From Sphingomonas sp. (lineage in GTDB: Bacteria; Pseudomonadota; Alphaproteobacteria; Sphingomonadales; Sphingomonadaceae), in the NCBI RefSeq assembly GCF_030145815.1, contig NZ_JAIXHL010000015.1:56720-120719 (forward strand): DNA of 64,000 bases. The letters are read 5' to 3'. Shown piece after piece: positions 1-8,179 of the stretch. Position 1 is the stretch's first letter. Every line of letters starts with the position of its first letter. A model generated the notes under the pieces. The model was not told the origin of the DNA, ran no database searches, and saw only the letters and a program-made list of their open reading frames with translations. The translations under genes were made by a program, and so were the position numbers.

Positions 1-680
1 TGCGATGTGCGGAACCGGTCGAACAGGCTTGCATCCTCGCGATCTGCAGCCACCTTGGCCTCGGAATCCCGTATCCGTTTGGGCGGCTCCCCTGCATCGA
101 CCAATTCCTTCGCAAAGGCGATCGCGTCCTCGCGCAACGCGCCTTCGGCCGCCAGCCGGTCGATCAGCCCGATGGTCAACGCTTCCTTCGCGCCGACCTG
201 CCGTCCACTGATCAGCAGGTCCAGCGCGGCCTCCGCGCCGGTGATGCGCGGCAGGCGCTGTGTACCGCCGCCGCCGGGTAGCAGGCCCAGATTGACTTCA
301 GGCAGACCCATCCGCGCCGATGGGACCGCGATGCGGTAGTGAAAGGTCAGCGCAGTTTCCATGCCGCCGCCAAGCGCCGTGCCATGCAGCGCCGCCACGG
401 TCGGCTTGGGGCTGTTCTCGATACTGTCCTGCAACGCGAAGAAATCGACTTTGGGCTGAACCTTGCCCAGCGATTTGAGGTCGGCGCCAGCAATGAAGGT
501 ACGGCCCGCGCAGATCAGCACGATCGCTTTCGCCGCATCGTCGCTCAGCGCGGCCATCAGCGCGTCGTATAGGCCGTCCATCAGGGCGGGAGACATTGCG
601 TTGACGGGAGGAAAGTCCAGCGTGACGATGGCAACGCCATCCTCGATGGTGAGTGAGGTACCCTCATTGATTGCAGTCAT
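1..680 (-). CDS. Fused enoyl-CoA hydratase/3-hydroxyacyl-CoA dehydrogenase, N-terminal part (cut by window edge)
   Basis: About 226 codons are present; the gene runs off the left edge. The visible part is a crotonase domain of the FadB/FadJ multifunctional type. It has the oxyanion loop IAGADLKSL (residues 63-71) and the paired hydratase glutamates in GGGMETAL (Glu108) and GLPEVNLGLLPG (Glu128). The run of glycines and GTQRLPR after them is typical of the fused enzymes, so a 3-hydroxyacyl-CoA dehydrogenase part is expected beyond the edge (inference). The ATG at 680 lies 11 bp after the stop of the upstream ACAD gene, so it is probably the third gene of that operon. It would hydrate an enoyl-CoA and then oxidise the 3-hydroxyacyl-CoA. 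Confidence 0.85.
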   Translation of the reverse strand, partial: MTAINEGTSLTIEDGVAIVTLDFPPVNAMSPALMDGLYDALMAALSDDAAKAIVLICAGRTFIAGADLKSLGKVQPKVDFFALQDSIENSPKPTVAALHGTALGGGMETALTFHYRIAVPSARMGLPEVNLGLLPGGGGTQRLPRITGAEAALDLLISGRQVGAKEALTIGLIDRLAAEGALREDAIAFAKELVDAGEPPKRIRDSEAKVAADREDASLFDRFRTS

Positions 681-691
681 TGCATGCTCCG

Positions 692-1900
692 TCAGCGGCT
701 GGGCTGGATCTGGTCGAACGGCACCGCCTTGTCGGGGCGATAATCCTGGGGAAGACCAAGCAGCCTTTCGGCGATGGTGTTGAGCAGCATTTCGTCCGCG
801 CCGCCCGCGATGCGCAGCGTGGGAACGGTCAGCCAGCTATGCGCCCAGTCGTCCTTGGGAAAGGCATGCGGATCGAGTTCTGCGCCCATCGCACCCTTCA
901 GATCCATCGCGGCTGCTGACAGCCGCTGCCGCAAGCGCATCGACACCAGCTTGTGGATCGATCCTTCGGCACCCGGCTCGGCTCCTTCCTGCAGCGCCAT
1001 GAACGTCTTGGTGCGGATCGCGACCAGCGCGCGTTGCTGGCGGAACGCATTGGCGATCTCCCGGCGGGTGCGTCCGTCCTCGATCGCGGGCTTGCCGTCG
1101 ATCGTCGTTGCCTTGGCCAGCGAAACGAATGAATCGAGCGCAGGGCCGAACCCGGCCTCGTCCGCGGCCGAATAGCGTTCGATCATTAGCGTATCGATCG
1201 CAACGCCGAAGCCGCCGCCGACCGGTCCGAGCCGTTGGCTGTCGGGAATGCGAACCTCGTCGAAGAACACCTCGTTCACATCCTCCTCGCCATTGGCGAG
1301 GCGAATGGGGCGAACGGTGATGCCCGGCGTCTTCATGTCGAGCCAGAAATAGGTCAGGCCCTTATGCTTCGCGACGGTCGGATCGGTTCGGGTGACGATC
1401 ACGCCATAATCGGAATATTGCGCCCAACTCGTCCACAATTTCTGTCCGTTGAGAACCCAGTCGTCGCCGTCGCGAACGGCGCGCAACCGGATGCCTGCAA
1501 GATCAGACCCCGCAGCGGGCTCGGAAAAGAGCTGGCACCAGATTTCCTCGCCCTTCAGCGCGGGATGCGCAAAACGCTGGCGCAGATCTTCGGAGGCATA
1601 TTTCAGCATGACCGGGATCGGCTGGCCGAGCGAGATGCCGAAATAGCTGGTGCCGAAATTGAACTTGGCCTCTTCCTCGGCGAAGATTGCCTGCTCAAGT
1701 TCGCTCAGGCCGGCGCCGCCATAGATTTTCGGCCAGGAGATGCCGGCATAGCCGGCATCATATTTGGTGCGCTGCCAGCGACGGGCAAGGGCAAGGTCGT
1801 CGGCTTCGCTCAAGCCGCGGCGCGCTTCTACGCCGAACTCTGCGGCATGACCGGCAAGCCAGGTGCGGACCTGGCTGCGAAAGGCATTCAGATCGGACAT
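692..1900 (-). CDS. Acyl-CoA dehydrogenase, catalytic partner of a pair
   Basis: 402-residue FAD-dependent acyl-CoA dehydrogenase. FAD- and substrate-contact stretches WCQLFSEPAAGSDLA and LNGQKLWTSWAQ are clear. The segment MIERYSAA carries a Glu at the position used as base in isovaleryl-CoA dehydrogenase; the alternative C-terminal EGT motif reads AGGAD. The ATG at 1900 was chosen because it overlaps the upstream stop (TAATG) and starts MSDLNAF; an in-frame ATG at 1939 would overlap the neighbour by 40 bp. The adjacent ACAD lacks the base, as in alpha2beta2 FadE enzymes of steroid-degrading bacteria. Electrons would pass to ETF (57.6-59.3 kb). Substrate unknown. Confidence 0.9.
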   Translation of the reverse strand: MSDLNAFRSQVRTWLAGHAAEFGVEARRGLSEADDLALARRWQRTKYDAGYAGISWPKIYGGAGLSELEQAIFAEEEAKFNFGTSYFGISLGQPIPVMLKYASEDLRQRFAHPALKGEEIWCQLFSEPAAGSDLAGIRLRAVRDGDDWVLNGQKLWTSWAQYSDYGVIVTRTDPTVAKHKGLTYFWLDMKTPGITVRPIRLANGEEDVNEVFFDEVRIPDSQRLGPVGGGFGVAIDTLMIERYSAADEAGFGPALDSFVSLAKATTIDGKPAIEDGRTRREIANAFRQQRALVAIRTKTFMALQEGAEPGAEGSIHKLVSMRLRQRLSAAAMDLKGAMGAELDPHAFPKDDWAHSWLTVPTLRIAGGADEMLLNTIAERLLGLPQDYRPDKAVPFDQIQPSR

Positions 1901-2991
1901 TATGCGGCCTCCAGATAGCTGGCGATGCGGTCTTCCCAATAAGTCGCGCCGCCCGCCTCCAGCGCGAGGCTGCGTGCACGGCGATAGTGGAGGTGGGGCT
2001 CGGCCTCCCAGGTCACGCCGATACCGCCATGGACCTGGGTGGTTGCTGCAGCGGCATAGTCATAGCCATGGTTCGCGTTCAGCCGTGCCGCCGCGACATA
2101 GGCTTCGGCATCATCATCGCCATTTTCGAGCCGCACCGCCGCATCGAGAACCGACGCGCGCGCCAGTTCGTTCGCGACATAGATTTCCGAGATGGCGTGC
2201 TTCACCGCCTGGAACTTACCGATCGCCTGACCGAATGCCTGACGCTGATTGGCATAGTCCGCGGCCATTTTCAGGCAAGCTTCGATGCCGCCGACCCCCT
2301 CCGATGCGAGGTGCAGCGCGAGCCGCGCGAGGCATTGCCGGGCGACCAGCGCTGCGTCGTTCAACGGCAGCACCGTTGCGGTTGCGCCGTCGAATGACAA
2401 GGCGGCGAGGCAGCGGCTGTTGTCGATGCTGGGGATGGCAGCGCGGGTCACGCCGGCGCTGTTGAGGTCGATCAGCGCGATCGCCGGGACGCCGCCCGCG
2501 TCGCGGCACAGGATCAGTGCCATATCGGCAACGGCGCCGCCCAGAACCGCGGTCTTCTCACCGGCAACGCGGCCGTCGGGCCCGATTGTCACGGCAGGGT
2601 CGAGGGGGAGCGGCTCGTTTCCTTCGCTGAAGGCAAGGGCCACGATCTTCTGGCCGCCGGCAAGCGCGCCAAGCAATTCGGGCTCGTCCCCGAGCTTGAG
2701 CGCGTGCGCCGCGGCGAAGCCGGTTGCCAGAAACGGTGCGCCTGCCAGCACCCGCCCCGTTTCTTCGGCCACGATCATGGTCTCGACCAGCGAGAGCCCC
2801 AAACCGCCATCGGCCTCGGCGACATTCATGGCGGTCCAGCCCATGTCGCGCGCCGTTTGCCAATAGCCTTCATCATATTGGCCGCTGGTCTCGAGCAACC
2901 TGCGTAGCGTCGCGGGATCGGCCGTGCCGGACAGGGTGCGACGTACTTCTTCGCGGATCTGGTTCTGCTCGTCGGAATAGAGATAGGGCAT
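1900..2991 (-). CDS. Acyl-CoA dehydrogenase-like protein lacking the catalytic Glu
   Basis: 363-residue ACAD-fold protein, first gene of the leftward operon and translationally coupled to the next ACAD by TAATG. The N-terminal helical domain begins YSDEQNQIREEVR, and the C-terminal part has QRQAFGQAIGKFQAVKH and VHGGIGVTWE. Counting back from the Tyr in ADYANQRQAFG, the position of the isovaleryl-type catalytic Glu is Leu, and the C-terminal EGT motif is also absent. It is therefore likely the non-catalytic, FAD-contributing subunit of a heterotetramer with the 692-1900 product (family knowledge from ChsE1-ChsE2-type enzymes; pairing inferred). AAGGAG precedes the ATG by about 13 nt. Confidence 0.85.
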   Translation of the reverse strand: MPYLYSDEQNQIREEVRRTLSGTADPATLRRLLETSGQYDEGYWQTARDMGWTAMNVAEADGGLGLSLVETMIVAEETGRVLAGAPFLATGFAAAHALKLGDEPELLGALAGGQKIVALAFSEGNEPLPLDPAVTIGPDGRVAGEKTAVLGGAVADMALILCRDAGGVPAIALIDLNSAGVTRAAIPSIDNSRCLAALSFDGATATVLPLNDAALVARQCLARLALHLASEGVGGIEACLKMAADYANQRQAFGQAIGKFQAVKHAISEIYVANELARASVLDAAVRLENGDDDAEAYVAAARLNANHGYDYAAAATTQVHGGIGVTWEAEPHLHYRRARSLALEAGGATYWEDRIASYLEAA

Positions 2992-3052
2992 GGTCGTTCA
3001 TCCACTCCTTTGCATCTGTCCCTGATCCATTGGAGGGCGGCGCGTAAAGGGC

Positions 3053-3100
3053 TGGCGCGTGCTCGCGCCAAGTATCCGATATGTGCTGCGCAACGCGTTG
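3053..3100. promoter_or_regulatory. Inverted repeats in the divergent ACAD/SDR intergenic region
   Basis: Between the start codons at 2991 (-) and 3148 (+) lie a perfect 7-bp inverted repeat, TGGCGCG-TGCT-CGCGCCA (3053-3070), and a perfect 10-bp palindrome, CAACGCGTTG (3091-3100). The palindrome runs directly into TTGACC, which could serve as a -35 element for the + strand gene. Position and symmetry suggest an operator, but short GC-rich palindromes arise easily by chance here. Confidence 0.3.
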
Positions 3101-3147
3101 ACCTTTGGACCTCCGGCGCGCCAAGCCCGTGGGGAAGGAGAAGGGCG

Positions 3148-3999
3148 ATGTTTGCAGAGGGGTTGTTGCGGAATTCCCGTATCCTTGTCACCGGCGGGGG
3201 CAGTGGCCTGGGCAAGGAGATCGCGCGGGCCTGTGTCGCGCTCGGCGCAACCGTCTATCTGTGCGGCCGCCGTTCCTCGGTGCTCGAGGAAGCCGCGGCG
3301 GAACTGGGGACGGGCGCGATCCCGATCGTGTGCGACATCAAGTCGTCCGAGGCGATCGAGGCGATGCTCGATACGATCTGGGCCAGCGGTCCGCTTACCG
3401 GACTCGTCAATAACGCCGCCGGAAATTTCCTTGCCCGGACGGAGGACCTGTCGATGCGCGGGTTCGATGCCATCGCCGACATCGTGTTCAAGGGCACGTT
3501 CCAGATGACGCAAGCCTGTGGCAAACGGTGGCTCGCCGGAGGAACCAAGGGATCGGTCGTGTCGATCCTGGCGACCTGGGTGTGGAACGGATCCCCCTTC
3601 GCGGTGCCCTCGGCCATGTCGAAGGCCGGGGTTCATGTCATGACGCAAAGCCTGGCAGTGGAATGGGGCGGGCGCGGCATCCGGCTCAATGCGATCTGCC
3701 CCGGCCCGTTCGAGACCGAAGGGGCCAGCGCGCGCCTCAATCCCACGGGCGACAGCCGCTTCGGCTGGAACCCGATGGGGCGCCACGGCACGCCGCAGGA
3801 ACTGGGCAATCTGGCCATATTCCTGCTCGCGCCGGGCGCCGAGTTCATCAATGGGCAGACCATCGCGATCGACGGGGCCGCCTGGCAAGGCACGGGACAG
3901 AATTTCTCGGCATTGACCGAGTGGAGCGACGCGCAATGGGCGGACGCCAAGGCTGCTGCCCGCGGGATCGACGCGCGCGACAAGGCCGCGCGCGGCTGA
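3148..3999 (+). CDS. SDR of the 2,4-dienoyl-CoA reductase type
   Basis: 283 residues. NADP-binding motif TGGGSGLG at residues 15-22 and LVNNAAGNF near 87-95. The active-site region keeps Ser139 and Lys159, but the usual Tyr four residues before Lys is Ser155 (VPSAMSKAG). That arrangement and the following LAVEWGGRGIRLNAICPG match peroxisomal-type 2,4-dienoyl-CoA reductases rather than classical ketoreductases. The ATG at 3148 is preceded by GGGGAAGGAG; an upstream in-frame ATG at 3010 lies in the divergent promoter region and was rejected. Probable role: reduction of a conjugated dienoyl-CoA. It is the only + gene between two leftward operons. Confidence 0.85.
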   Translation: MFAEGLLRNSRILVTGGGSGLGKEIARACVALGATVYLCGRRSSVLEEAAAELGTGAIPIVCDIKSSEAIEAMLDTIWASGPLTGLVNNAAGNFLARTEDLSMRGFDAIADIVFKGTFQMTQACGKRWLAGGTKGSVVSILATWVWNGSPFAVPSAMSKAGVHVMTQSLAVEWGGRGIRLNAICPGPFETEGASARLNPTGDSRFGWNPMGRHGTPQELGNLAIFLLAPGAEFINGQTIAIDGAAWQGTGQNFSALTEWSDAQWADAKAAARGIDARDKAARG

Positions 4000-4003
4000 T
4001 CAT

Positions 4004-5254
4004 TCAGGCTGCCGGGCCATGGTCCGGATATCGGCCCAAGGTCCCGAGCAGCAGCGCGGAGAGACCGGCCAGGGGAATGACGATCCACAGAAACAAGTCA
4101 TAGGCCCCGGTGGCGTCGCGAATCGTTCCCGCGATCCACGGTCCCAGCCCGACGCCTGCGAGCAGCGCGGACGTGATCCAGCCGAACAGGCTGCCGAAGC
4201 TGCGCATCCCGAAATAGCGCGTGGAGAGATAGATGACCGAATCATATTCGCCACCGATACACAGGCCGAGAAACGCGATGGCGACGATCGCCATCGGAAC
4301 CGAGCCAGGGAAAGCGAGCAGCAGCGCTGCGGCGATGATCGGCAACGCAACGCTGATGGCGCCGACCGGCGGACCGGGCAGCCGGTCCAGCATGAACCCC
4401 ACCCCCAGCCGTCCGATGATCGAGAAGATGCCGGCGATCCCGGCGGCATAGGTCGCGTTCGCGCGGCTCAGCCCCATTTCCGACAATAACGGCACGAGAT
4501 GAAAGACAAAGCCGACGATCACGCCAGTGATGATGATCGCCGTAAGCAGGAGCTGCCAGAATTGCCGCGTGCGGACGCCTTCGCGCAGCGTGTACCCGGT
4601 CACGGCATCGGAAATCTTCTTGCCGCTGCCATCCCGTTCGAAGCGCGCGTCGTGAAAGAAGAACCAGAGCACGGGGACGACGACCAAGGCAAAACCGGTG
4701 CCTAGTGCAAGATATGCGCCTCGCCAGCCCAAACCGTCGATCAGCAGCCGGGTGATCGTCGGCAGGCATGCCTGCGCGAGGCCAGTGCCCGACAGCATGA
4801 CCGCCAGCGCCAGCCCGCGCCCGGCCGAGAAATGCGACGATACCGCGGTCGACCATATCGTCGGCTTCAGGAAAAGCGTGGCGACCCCGAACACGGCCCA
4901 CAGCGCCCACCAGCTGTAGATCGAGGGACCCGCAAGCGACAGCGAGGCGGTAGTGGCACAGACCATGATCGTGCCGGGGATCGCCATCCGCCGCGCACCC
5001 CATCGGTCGATGAAAATCCCGAACAGGGGCGACAACGCTACGCCAAGCAGCGCGGGCGCCATCAGCGCCGCCGATATGTCCGCGCGCGACCAGCCGAACT
5101 CGGCTTCGAGCGGGGCCACGAACACGCCGGTCGCATAGATCTGAACACTGCCCAGCGCGACGCCGCAACAGGCTGCGACGACCAGCGCCCAGCCGGTTCG
5201 CCATTCAGCAAGCGTTTGACCGCGCGAGGGTTCAGGCGCTGACGGGTGATGCAT
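4004..5254 (-). CDS. MFS transporter, monocarboxylate/oxalate-carrier-like
   Basis: About 416 residues with roughly 12 hydrophobic segments. Major-facilitator signatures include FGIFIDRWGARR in the loop after helix 2 and a mid-protein hydrophilic loop (HDARFERDGSGKK). The first helix is ALVVAACCGVALGSVQIYA. Start: the ATG at 5254 has GGAG about 9 nt upstream and overlaps the end of the preceding gene by 23 bp; the in-frame ATG at 5287 would lengthen the overlap. Last gene of an aldo/keto reductase-GPH carrier-MFS operon. Likely imports an organic acid or related substrate for the pathway (inference). Confidence 0.85.
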   Translation of the reverse strand: MHHPSAPEPSRGQTLAEWRTGWALVVAACCGVALGSVQIYATGVFVAPLEAEFGWSRADISAALMAPALLGVALSPLFGIFIDRWGARRMAIPGTIMVCATTASLSLAGPSIYSWWALWAVFGVATLFLKPTIWSTAVSSHFSAGRGLALAVMLSGTGLAQACLPTITRLLIDGLGWRGAYLALGTGFALVVVPVLWFFFHDARFERDGSGKKISDAVTGYTLREGVRTRQFWQLLLTAIIITGVIVGFVFHLVPLLSEMGLSRANATYAAGIAGIFSIIGRLGVGFMLDRLPGPPVGAISVALPIIAAALLLAFPGSVPMAIVAIAFLGLCIGGEYDSVIYLSTRYFGMRSFGSLFGWITSALLAGVGLGPWIAGTIRDATGAYDLFLWIVIPLAGLSALLLGTLGRYPDHGPAA

Positions 5255-6587
5255 CGATACGCTCCAGTTCGAGCCGGATTTCGGCATGACGGGCCGCGGT
5301 TAGCGGATAACGAAAGGCGACCCAGGCAGCCGCGCAGCACAAGAGGATCGGCAGGCCGATATAGAGGATCTGCAGGCCCATCATTGCCGACGCGGCGTTG
5401 GTGGCGCCGGGCGCGGGGTTGAATGCGAACAGCGACAGCGCCCAGAACATCAGGCCGACGGACACGGCTTGGCCGATCTTCCAGACCCCGATCAGCAGCG
5501 CGTAGAGCAAACCGGTCCGTTCCTGCCGCGTACGAAGCCGCTCCTTGTCGCTGACATCGGCGATCATTGCGCGGGGCAGCAACGACGAGCCGCCATAGGC
5601 GATGCCGACGATGCCCTGGGCCAGCAACAGCAGGACAAGCTGTCCGGCCGGTACCGCCCAGATCGCCACCTGACCGGCCGCATAGACCAGCGCGGCGACG
5701 GCCAGCGCGTGATGCTTGCCGATCGCAATGGCCAGCCGCGACCAGAGCGGCGTCAAGGCCATGCCGGCGATGGCATGAACGATGAACAACAGACCCAGAT
5801 CGGCCGCGTCCAGCCCCTTGGTCCGCGTGAAGTAGAACAGCGCCAGCGTCGATGTCGCGCCGCCGGTAATTCCGAGTAATGCCTCACAGGCAAGCAGGCG
5901 CTGAACGGTGCGGTTGCGCATCATCTCCAAATAGTCGCGCAGTCCGCCGCCCTGGCGTTCTGCCACCACGGGACGTTCGCGGACCAGCGCCAGCGTGATG
6001 CTGACCATCACGGGCGCAAGAACGATCACCAGCCAGGCCATCGCTGCCATGCTTGCCGCCTGCCCGGTAATGCCGGCCATGCCGACAAGCTTGGGCATGA
6101 GCATCGCCCCGATCATGCCGATCGAGAAGGCGATCTGCCACCAGCCATAGATGCGGGAGCGTTCATGATAGTCTGGTGAGACATTGGCGGCGAGGGCGAG
6201 CTGCGCCAGCGTCATGATCGACCACCCGGCATAGGCTATCAGCAGCCAGCCGGTGAGGTAGAGCGGACCGACACCCGGTCGCGCCATGAACAGCATGCCC
6301 ATTGAGAGCATGATGATGGGCGCGGCGATGGCCAGCCACGGGCGATAGCGCCCGAACCGGGTCTTCATTCGGTCCATCACCCCGCCGATAAACGGATCGA
6401 ACCCGATATCGAGCAGGCGGACGACCATGAACACCGTGCCGACCATCGCGAGGTCCAGCCCGAGCGTCCCGGAATAATAAGCAGGGAGATAGATGACCAA
6501 AGGAAGGCTGAGCGCTGCCAGCGGAATGCTGGGCCCGGCAAGCGCGAGCATCACATGGCGGGGCAAATGTTTGGGCGTTTCGGTCAT
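5232..6587 (-). CDS. GPH-family (MelB-like) cation symporter
   Basis: 451 residues, about 12 membrane spans. The glycoside-pentoside-hexuronide:cation symporter signature is present: RLLDIGFDPFIGG (residues 57-69) followed by MDR and GRYRPW (79-84), which form the cation-site region of MelB. A second loop, SPDYHERSRIYGWW, is also family-like. The start codon overlaps the stop of the aldo/keto reductase by ATGA. GPH carriers are best known for sugars, but members in sphingomonad catabolic clusters may carry glycosides or hydrophobic acids. Substrate cannot be read from sequence. Confidence 0.85.
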   Translation of the reverse strand: MTETPKHLPRHVMLALAGPSIPLAALSLPLVIYLPAYYSGTLGLDLAMVGTVFMVVRLLDIGFDPFIGGVMDRMKTRFGRYRPWLAIAAPIIMLSMGMLFMARPGVGPLYLTGWLLIAYAGWSIMTLAQLALAANVSPDYHERSRIYGWWQIAFSIGMIGAMLMPKLVGMAGITGQAASMAAMAWLVIVLAPVMVSITLALVRERPVVAERQGGGLRDYLEMMRNRTVQRLLACEALLGITGGATSTLALFYFTRTKGLDAADLGLLFIVHAIAGMALTPLWSRLAIAIGKHHALAVAALVYAAGQVAIWAVPAGQLVLLLLAQGIVGIAYGGSSLLPRAMIADVSDKERLRTRQERTGLLYALLIGVWKIGQAVSVGLMFWALSLFAFNPAPGATNAASAMMGLQILYIGLPILLCCAAAWVAFRYPLTAARHAEIRLELERIDASPVSA

Positions 6588-7603
6588 AGGATCGCCTGCG
6601 CGCGCGCATCGGACTCGAACCGCGCGATGAAGTTTTGGGGGTAGGGGATTGCCGGCGCCGACACCGTATCGAGCGCGGTGCGCTCGGCGGCGGTCAGCTC
6701 CAGATCGGTGGCGGCGAGGTTGGTGTCGAACTGTTCTTCAGAACTGAACCCGATGATGGCGGTTGCAACGGCGGGCCGTTCCAGTACCCAGGCAAGTGCG
6801 ACCGCAGCAACTGGCACCCCACGCGCATCGGCGATCTGCTTCAGCACATCGACGATGCGGTGACCCTGCTCCCGGTCGAAGGGCAGCAGGTCCATCGAAG
6901 CCAGGCGGCCATTCTGTCCCCCGGGATCATCGCGCGTGTATTTGCCGGAGAGGAACCCGCTCGATAGCGGACTCCACACCATCGTCCCGATCCCCGCGTC
7001 CAGCGCCAGCGGCACATATTCCTGCTCGATGTCGCGGGCGATGAGTGAATAATACATCTGCCCGGTCACGAACCGGGCCAGCCCGTTCGCCTGTTGCATC
7101 GCGATTGCCTTGGCGGCGAGCCAGGCTGGCCAGTTGGAGAACCCGATATAGCGCGCCTTGCCCGCGCGAACCACGGCATCGAGCGCGGTGAGCGTCTCGT
7201 GCAGCGGGGTCAGCGGATCGGGGCGGTGGCAGATAAAGACATCGACCCAGTCGGTCCCGATGCGCGACAGGCTGGCATCGATCGATCCATGGATATGCCG
7301 GGCGGAGAGGCCGGCATTCTGCAGGCCCTGATCCATCCTCATGCCGACCTTGGTCGCGATCACCGCTTCGCCGCGCCGCTTGCCGAGCGCCCGCCCGAAC
7401 AGCGTCTCTGACTCGCCTCGATGATAGACGTCGGCGGTGTCGAAGAAATTGAGTCCGGAGTCGAGTGCGCGATTGACGAGCGTTGTGCACGCGCGCGCGT
7501 CAATTGCGGCCAAAGGCCCCTTCCACGCGGAGCCGAGGGTCATCGTCCCGAAGGCGAGCTTTGAAACCAGCAGCCCGCTGTCGCCGAGCCTTGAATAACG
7601 CAT
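6584..7603 (-). CDS. Aldo/keto reductase
   Basis: 339 residues, (beta/alpha)8 NADPH-dependent oxidoreductase. The full catalytic tetrad is visible: Asp55 and Tyr60 (FFDTADVYHRG), Lys85 (IATKVG) and His126 (VFICHRPD). The C-terminal cofactor-binding part reads TAIIGFSSEEQFDTNL. The ATG at 7603 follows GGGAGAAG by a normal spacing; longer in-frame starts extend into the divergent neighbour and were rejected. First gene of an operon with two transporters, to which it is coupled by ATGA. It would reduce or oxidise a ketone/alcohol on the imported compound. Confidence 0.9.
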   Translation of the reverse strand: MRYSRLGDSGLLVSKLAFGTMTLGSAWKGPLAAIDARACTTLVNRALDSGLNFFDTADVYHRGESETLFGRALGKRRGEAVIATKVGMRMDQGLQNAGLSARHIHGSIDASLSRIGTDWVDVFICHRPDPLTPLHETLTALDAVVRAGKARYIGFSNWPAWLAAKAIAMQQANGLARFVTGQMYYSLIARDIEQEYVPLALDAGIGTMVWSPLSSGFLSGKYTRDDPGGQNGRLASMDLLPFDREQGHRIVDVLKQIADARGVPVAAVALAWVLERPAVATAIIGFSSEEQFDTNLAATDLELTAAERTALDTVSAPAIPYPQNFIARFESDARAQAIL

Positions 7604-7608
7604 CCGCT

Positions 7609-7624
7609 TCTCCCGATCGGGAGA
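7609..7624. promoter_or_regulatory. 16-bp perfect palindrome over the aldo/keto reductase ribosome-binding site
   Basis: TCTCCCGATCGGGAGA is perfectly self-complementary and contains the Shine-Dalgarno sequence (GGGAG on the minus strand), 6-21 nt before the ATG at 7603. It could be a repressor operator in the divergent 7604-7771 region, or an RNA hairpin masking the ribosome-binding site. A second hairpin-forming stretch, CCCCCG-GTGG-CGGGGG, lies at 7690-7705. Confidence 0.45.
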
Positions 7625-7771
7625 GTGGGCGCGCATGCCGGCAAAGCCAAGCGGAGCCCCCATGCGAACAGATAGGCGATGAATCGCGGCCCCCGGTGGC
7701 GGGGGAAGCGCTTTTGGTCCTAGCTGCGGTTGAGGCGAGAAGTCCGAGAAGCGCGCGGGAGAGAGAAAGCG

Positions 7772-8179
7772 ATGAACGGCCCTGTTCGGCCACTGCCCGC
7801 GGTCAATGGCGATAACCGGCCTTTCTGGACCGGCGGTCGCGATGGGCTGCTGATGATCGCACGTTGCGCCGATTGCGGCTATCATGTGCATCCGCCGGCG
7901 CGCTTCTGCCCGGCTTGCGAAAGCCGTACGGTCGCGCCGCAAGCCGTGTCGGGACGCGGGCGGGTCTATAGCTTCACCGTCAACTACAAGGCCTGGGTAC
8001 CGGACCTGCCGGTGCCCTATGTGCTGGCGCTGGTCGAACTCGACGAGCAGGCGGGTCTGCGGTTGCCGGCGAATATCGTCGGCTGCGATCCGGACGATGT
8101 CGAGATCGGGATGGCGGTCTCGGTGCGGTTCGAGACGGTCGAAGATCTCCATGTACCGCTGTTCGGGCCTGCGGCATGA
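7772..8179 (+). CDS. DUF35-type OB-fold protein with zinc ribbon
   Basis: 135 residues. An N-terminal rubredoxin-like zinc ribbon (Cys32, Cys35, Cys46, Cys49: RCADCGYH and RFCPACE) is followed by an OB-fold beginning near GRVYSFTVNY. Proteins of this layout partner thiolase-like Ltp2 aldolases and acyl-CoA-handling enzymes. The next gene encodes such a thiolase-like protein, and the two overlap by ATGA at 8176-8179. The ATG at 7772 follows GGGAGAG; an earlier in-frame ATG at 7730 adds a charged, non-conserved leader. Probable role: lid or CoA-binding subunit of a retro-aldolase. Confidence 0.85.
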   Translation: MNGPVRPLPAVNGDNRPFWTGGRDGLLMIARCADCGYHVHPPARFCPACESRTVAPQAVSGRGRVYSFTVNYKAWVPDLPVPYVLALVELDEQAGLRLPANIVGCDPDDVEIGMAVSVRFETVEDLHVPLFGPAA

